A stretch of DNA of 64,000 bases from Aporrectodea caliginosa (taxonomy: Eukaryota; Annelida; Clitellata; Crassiclitellata; Lumbricidae), in assembly GCA_020284085.1 (NCBI GenBank), contig JACEVL010000773.1:761442-825441 (forward strand), in the 5' to 3' direction. Position 1 is the stretch's first letter, and every line of letters begins with the position of its first letter. A program made the position numbers and the translations under genes. Shown one piece after another: positions 60,691 to 64,000 of this stretch. A model generated the notes under the pieces. That model made no database searches and was not told the origin of the DNA. It saw only the letters and a program-made list of their open reading frames with translations.

Positions 60691-61860
60691 AATTCTGAAT
60701 CATCCCATATCAACGCTGGTGTCATCTAAGGGCGAGGAAACACGATGCAGTTGGTCAGGATAACCCGTCATCTGTAGGCTATTGTACGCGCCACTGAGCA
60801 CATGGACAGCAGGATATGGGACCATAATGTTTAATCAAGTGTTAACTTACAATTTAAGCGACATTAATGAACATTGGCGATTCAATTTTTCGGTGCCTTG
60901 TTGATTCTTCAGCGATCTTTAAAACCTCTGCGATAAAAATTCCTTTGGGACTTGACTTATTCTTACCGACTGAAATAAACGAAGAATGGGCTGGGTAATA
61001 ACGGTTTCAGAATTTGTTTTAAAAACCTTGTCACTGTGCTTTTGTCTGAAACAGGCGAGTTTAGTGATCAGTTGACTAGTGATGCGCTTGCTTGTGACTG
61101 TGCGACATTAGTTGAGTAGTTATCCAGCTCAAATATAATCGAGGTCACCTGTGTGACCGTAGGCTCAAACATTTAGTGCACTAAAACAAGGGGTTTCAGT
61201 ATGGTAACTGGATAGCGTCGGGCTCTCTTGGAAGGCCGGAAGTGTCTTTAAATTTGTTGTGAACGTTCTACTGTGGTCAAGATCTAAAGAATGTCCTCTC
61301 CATACATCAGGTGGCATAGGGATGCCCAGGCAGCGTCTTATACCGTATGCCGGGTACTTTGGAGTTGAGAATATTCGTGTGTTGCCAGCCAAGTTGCCTG
61401 TCGTCGCTCCTGTTGGTAGACGCAACGTAGTCCAGGAACTCTAAACATGGTGTAACTGTCAGCGCTATATAGGAATCCGTCGGTTGGGCTCTACGGGTTT
61501 GCGAGATCTCCCCAGAGGTGACTCTTCTAGTTATCGAGCTCAGTGATTGACGTGTTTTCTTACTCGCTTCAGCGCTGTTATGAAAGGCGCTATGGTAATA
61601 GTCTATAATACAAACATTCATACATTTCAGCGCCAGTTTACATCGTCACGAAGTCTGGCTAAAAAGAGCTTTCTAATGTCTAATCGCACTTGCTAATGGT
61701 GCAGGTTCAGATTGTGTCATCTCAGATACGCAAGTGCTGCCTTCTGGAAGAAGGTTTTCATCTATATTTTCGAGTCAATATAGAATTTCGCAAGTCTCAA
61801 TAAGTCTCAAGGACAAAGATCCAGCTTTTAACACCTTTCCTCGAGCGGCATCCTAGCTAG
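60691..61860. other. 3' UTR and downstream flank of the receptor gene
   Basis: UTR to at least the AATAAA at 60974. Beyond that, no gene recognised. Confidence 0.45.
60974..60979 (+). terminator. Candidate poly-A signal of the receptor gene
   Basis: AATAAA in GACTGAAATAAACGAAG, 284 bp after the stop codon. First canonical signal downstream. Confidence 0.45.
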
Positions 61861-61869
61861 GCACAGTTT

Positions 61870-62080
61870 AGTAGCTCTCTTTGTATTTTTTCAGGCATTC
61901 AATTTTTTTGCACTGTGGTGCCAAACTTGGACACGATATTTTAGATGTGGTCGAATATGTATAATTGTACAGTTCCTTGAAGCTGTCGATATCTATCTGC
62001 TTGAAACTCTTTTTTATCATTCCAAGAACTGACATTGCTTTACTTGCTGACCTCAGAACTTTATCGATCCGCATTCTGCC
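61870..62080 (-). mobile_element. LINE RT fragment, minus strand
   Basis: Minus frame reads SKAMSVLGMIKKSFKQID, FKELYNYTY, SLAPQCKKIECLKKYK, matching the ...VLGLIKRSF...LYK.LVRP.LEY...W.P...KDI..LE.VQ region of CR1/Jockey-like RTs. Confidence 0.65.
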
Positions 62081-63330
62081 AAGTTCTCCTCCATTTCGGT
62101 TTCTTCTAGGTTCACAATATCTTCTCCTCTCTCTTCTGGATCTGTCTGCTCTCTTCGACACAGTCGACCTCAGAATTTTCATCCAGCGACAGAATCTAAC
62201 TTTAGACACATCATCTACTGGGCTAGGCCGAATGACGTCCTACCTGACTGACAGACTGCAGAGTGTCCGCCCTACCATGCTCCTCTGACACATAGAATAT
62301 ATTTACCTATGGAGGTTCTCAAGGATCATTCCTGGAACTCAATCTTTTTTCCTCTATACTGCCGACATCTTAACCAAAATATCCAGGCATGGTCTGCATG
62401 GTCATCTGCATGGCCATCACTACGCGGATGACAGTGACTCACAGACCTCTGCCACCCTGATTTAACCGAGTCCAGGATCTGCGGTCCGTCTCAATGAGCT
62501 GCATTAGTGACATCGCTGACTGGATGAAATTAATTCATTCGGGAATTTATATAGCGCCCCTTCAAGGAAACTACTCAGAGGCGCTCGAAAGGTGATCGAT
62601 TCCAGATCAGTCAGAATTCCTCTGGTGCTCGTCCTCAAGTAGGGTGGACAAATTAGATAGCAGCCCTTTCATCATTGGTTCAGACACTGTCAAGTCAATT
62701 AACGAGGTTTGCGATCTCGATCTTTTCCTTGACAGAGATCTCTAAATGACATCACACATCGGAGGTCTTGCAAGGACCAGTTTCGCCGTCCTGAAACAGC
62801 TGAGGTCTGTTTCTCGGTCTCTCACGCAGGTTGTGGCGCGCCAATTCTTGCACAGTTCAATATTGAGCCGAATCGATTACTGCAATGTGCCCCAATGCCC
62901 ATGTATGGTTTGCCACAACGCAGAATTATTCGTCTTTAGGTGATCAGCAACGCTGATGCTTGTCTGACCGTTCGGTGTAAAAAGTTCGACCACTTTATGT
63001 TACAACCATGATGCAAGACCGGCTTCAGTGGCTCGGGATCGGCAAGCGCGTACAGTTGAAGCTTTGCTTTCTTGTGTATAAAATGTCTGAACAACTGCGC
63101 ACGACTTTACCTCGTAGACAGCGTCAGGCCGCTATCGGACGACCCTTAGCCTACGGACTGCGACTGCGATCATCAAAGTCTGCCTATTTATTCGCTCCAG
63201 CAACTGAGACTAAAATGGGCGCTCGGACATTTCAGTTCGCTGATTCGCGTGGCTCGACCAGCCTTACTGTATCTATTAGGAGGCCAAAACGCATAGATTT
63301 ACATGTGGTTTTTACTGTGAGTATGTGATT
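62080..63330 (+). mobile_element. Decayed CR1-like LINE, plus strand
   Basis: Pieces in order: DLSALFDTVDLRIFIQR and MTSYLTDRLQSV (62130-62270), the RT core; FAVLKQLRSVSRSLTQ and HSSILSRIDYCNVP (62780-62890), the thumb; LQWLGIGKRVQLKLCFLVYK (63025-63085) and the C-terminus to about 63330. Many stops. It abuts the oppositely oriented fragment at 61870-62080. Confidence 0.72.
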
Positions 63331-64000
63331 AGGCTGGTTCCCGAAACTTTTTTGTATTTTCGTTTATTTCATAACTTGCTGTCAAGACGCAGCAAGTAAC
63401 ATCAATGCATGATTATGCAGTTATAGTATTAAAGGCTATACCGCTATAGTACTATTATAGCTTTAGGCCTAGATAATGCACTGTTCAGCACTAAAATATG
63501 TATAGTTCTAATGGGGCAAATTGGATTGGATTGTTAGTATTGAGAGTGAGGCTAACCGAGGATTCAGACAGCTGCTAGTAAGTGTCTATGAACATCTGGC
63601 GTGGTAAAAAAGTTCTTGCTATCCTTGGCTGGCAGGGCAAAGGGGTGGGGCCTGAGTCGCAGATTGATACTAGCCTTTAGGGCGCTGTAGAAATCTCGAG
63701 AATAGGCCTACGGGTAAGATTACGGCTAAGGACGTCTACTACCTGCTCTGTTGGCTCTGAAGACACCACCTGAGTAAAGTTTCGCTCTAGCGTAAATTCC
63801 TATTGCCTTCGTAGGACAGCAACGTAGCAATCAGGTGATACGCGATGCAAGTCTGTTTGCACAATAGGCCTAAGCCTACATAGCTGCAAGTATTGCTCCT
63901 CGTTGCGCTTGAAGCTGTTTGGGTTTCCCCAGGTCATTGTTGACGTTACAAAGGAATAGTATTGGGTCGAAGCAATACACTTATACACTGTGAACGGAAA
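63331..64000. other. Right edge of window, nothing recognised
   Basis: No coding region, RNA gene or element with definable ends seen. Confidence 0.5.

Overview
This is a eukaryotic, metazoan window. It has spliced genes with GT/AG introns, poly-A type signals and several classes of animal transposable element. There are no bacterial operons, CRISPR arrays or rRNA. The host DNA is AT-rich, and the transposon families (gypsy LTR elements, CR1/L2-like LINEs, tRNA-derived SINEs, hAT-like TIR elements) suggest an invertebrate, probably marine. The phylum cannot be fixed from sequence alone.

Two host genes are visible, in divergent orientation. Minus strand, 1911-22899: a complete gene of the LDL-receptor family, closest to VLDLR/LRP8 (ApoER2). 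I could assemble 19 exons with continuous reading phase into 888 codons plus stop: signal peptide, eight LDLR class A modules, EGF-A, EGF-B, a six-bladed YWTD propeller, EGF-C, a short stalk, one membrane helix and a tail with FDNPVY. Plus strand, 40035-60690: the 3' part of a single-pass EGF-repeat receptor. Its short tail carries an ITAM-like tyrosine pair, as in engulfment receptors of the Draper/CED-1/MEGF10 type. Its 5' exons are not visible, and one EGF exon (from 40423) is cut off by a retrotransposon.

24.9-46.1 kb is a cluster of gypsy-type LTR retrotransposons. Element 1 (25581-30742, +) has nearly identical LTRs and an in-frame internal deletion. It split a roughly 2 kb CT-rich minisatellite. 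Element 2 (about 32771-39990, -) keeps a single gag-pol frame up to late integrase, where it is cut by more of the same CT-rich repeat. Element 3 (40468-46080, -) is a relative of element 1 whose two LTRs are of different subtypes, and it interrupts the receptor gene.

46.7-56.4 kb, in introns of the second gene, holds nested DNA transposons. A 3.8 kb TIR element contains a 1.7 kb TIR element, which contains a SINE. Next to it is a long-TIR element carrying a decayed protein-coding copy with a CXC-type cysteine motif; that copy is itself split by a 1.2 kb hAT-like element with an exact 8-bp target duplication. A solo LTR (58677-59912) sits in a later intron. The last 3 kb holds decayed LINE reverse-transcriptase pieces on both strands. 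The 6.2 kb first intron of the LDL-receptor gene and the intergenic space hold further hAT-like MITEs with clear target-site duplications.
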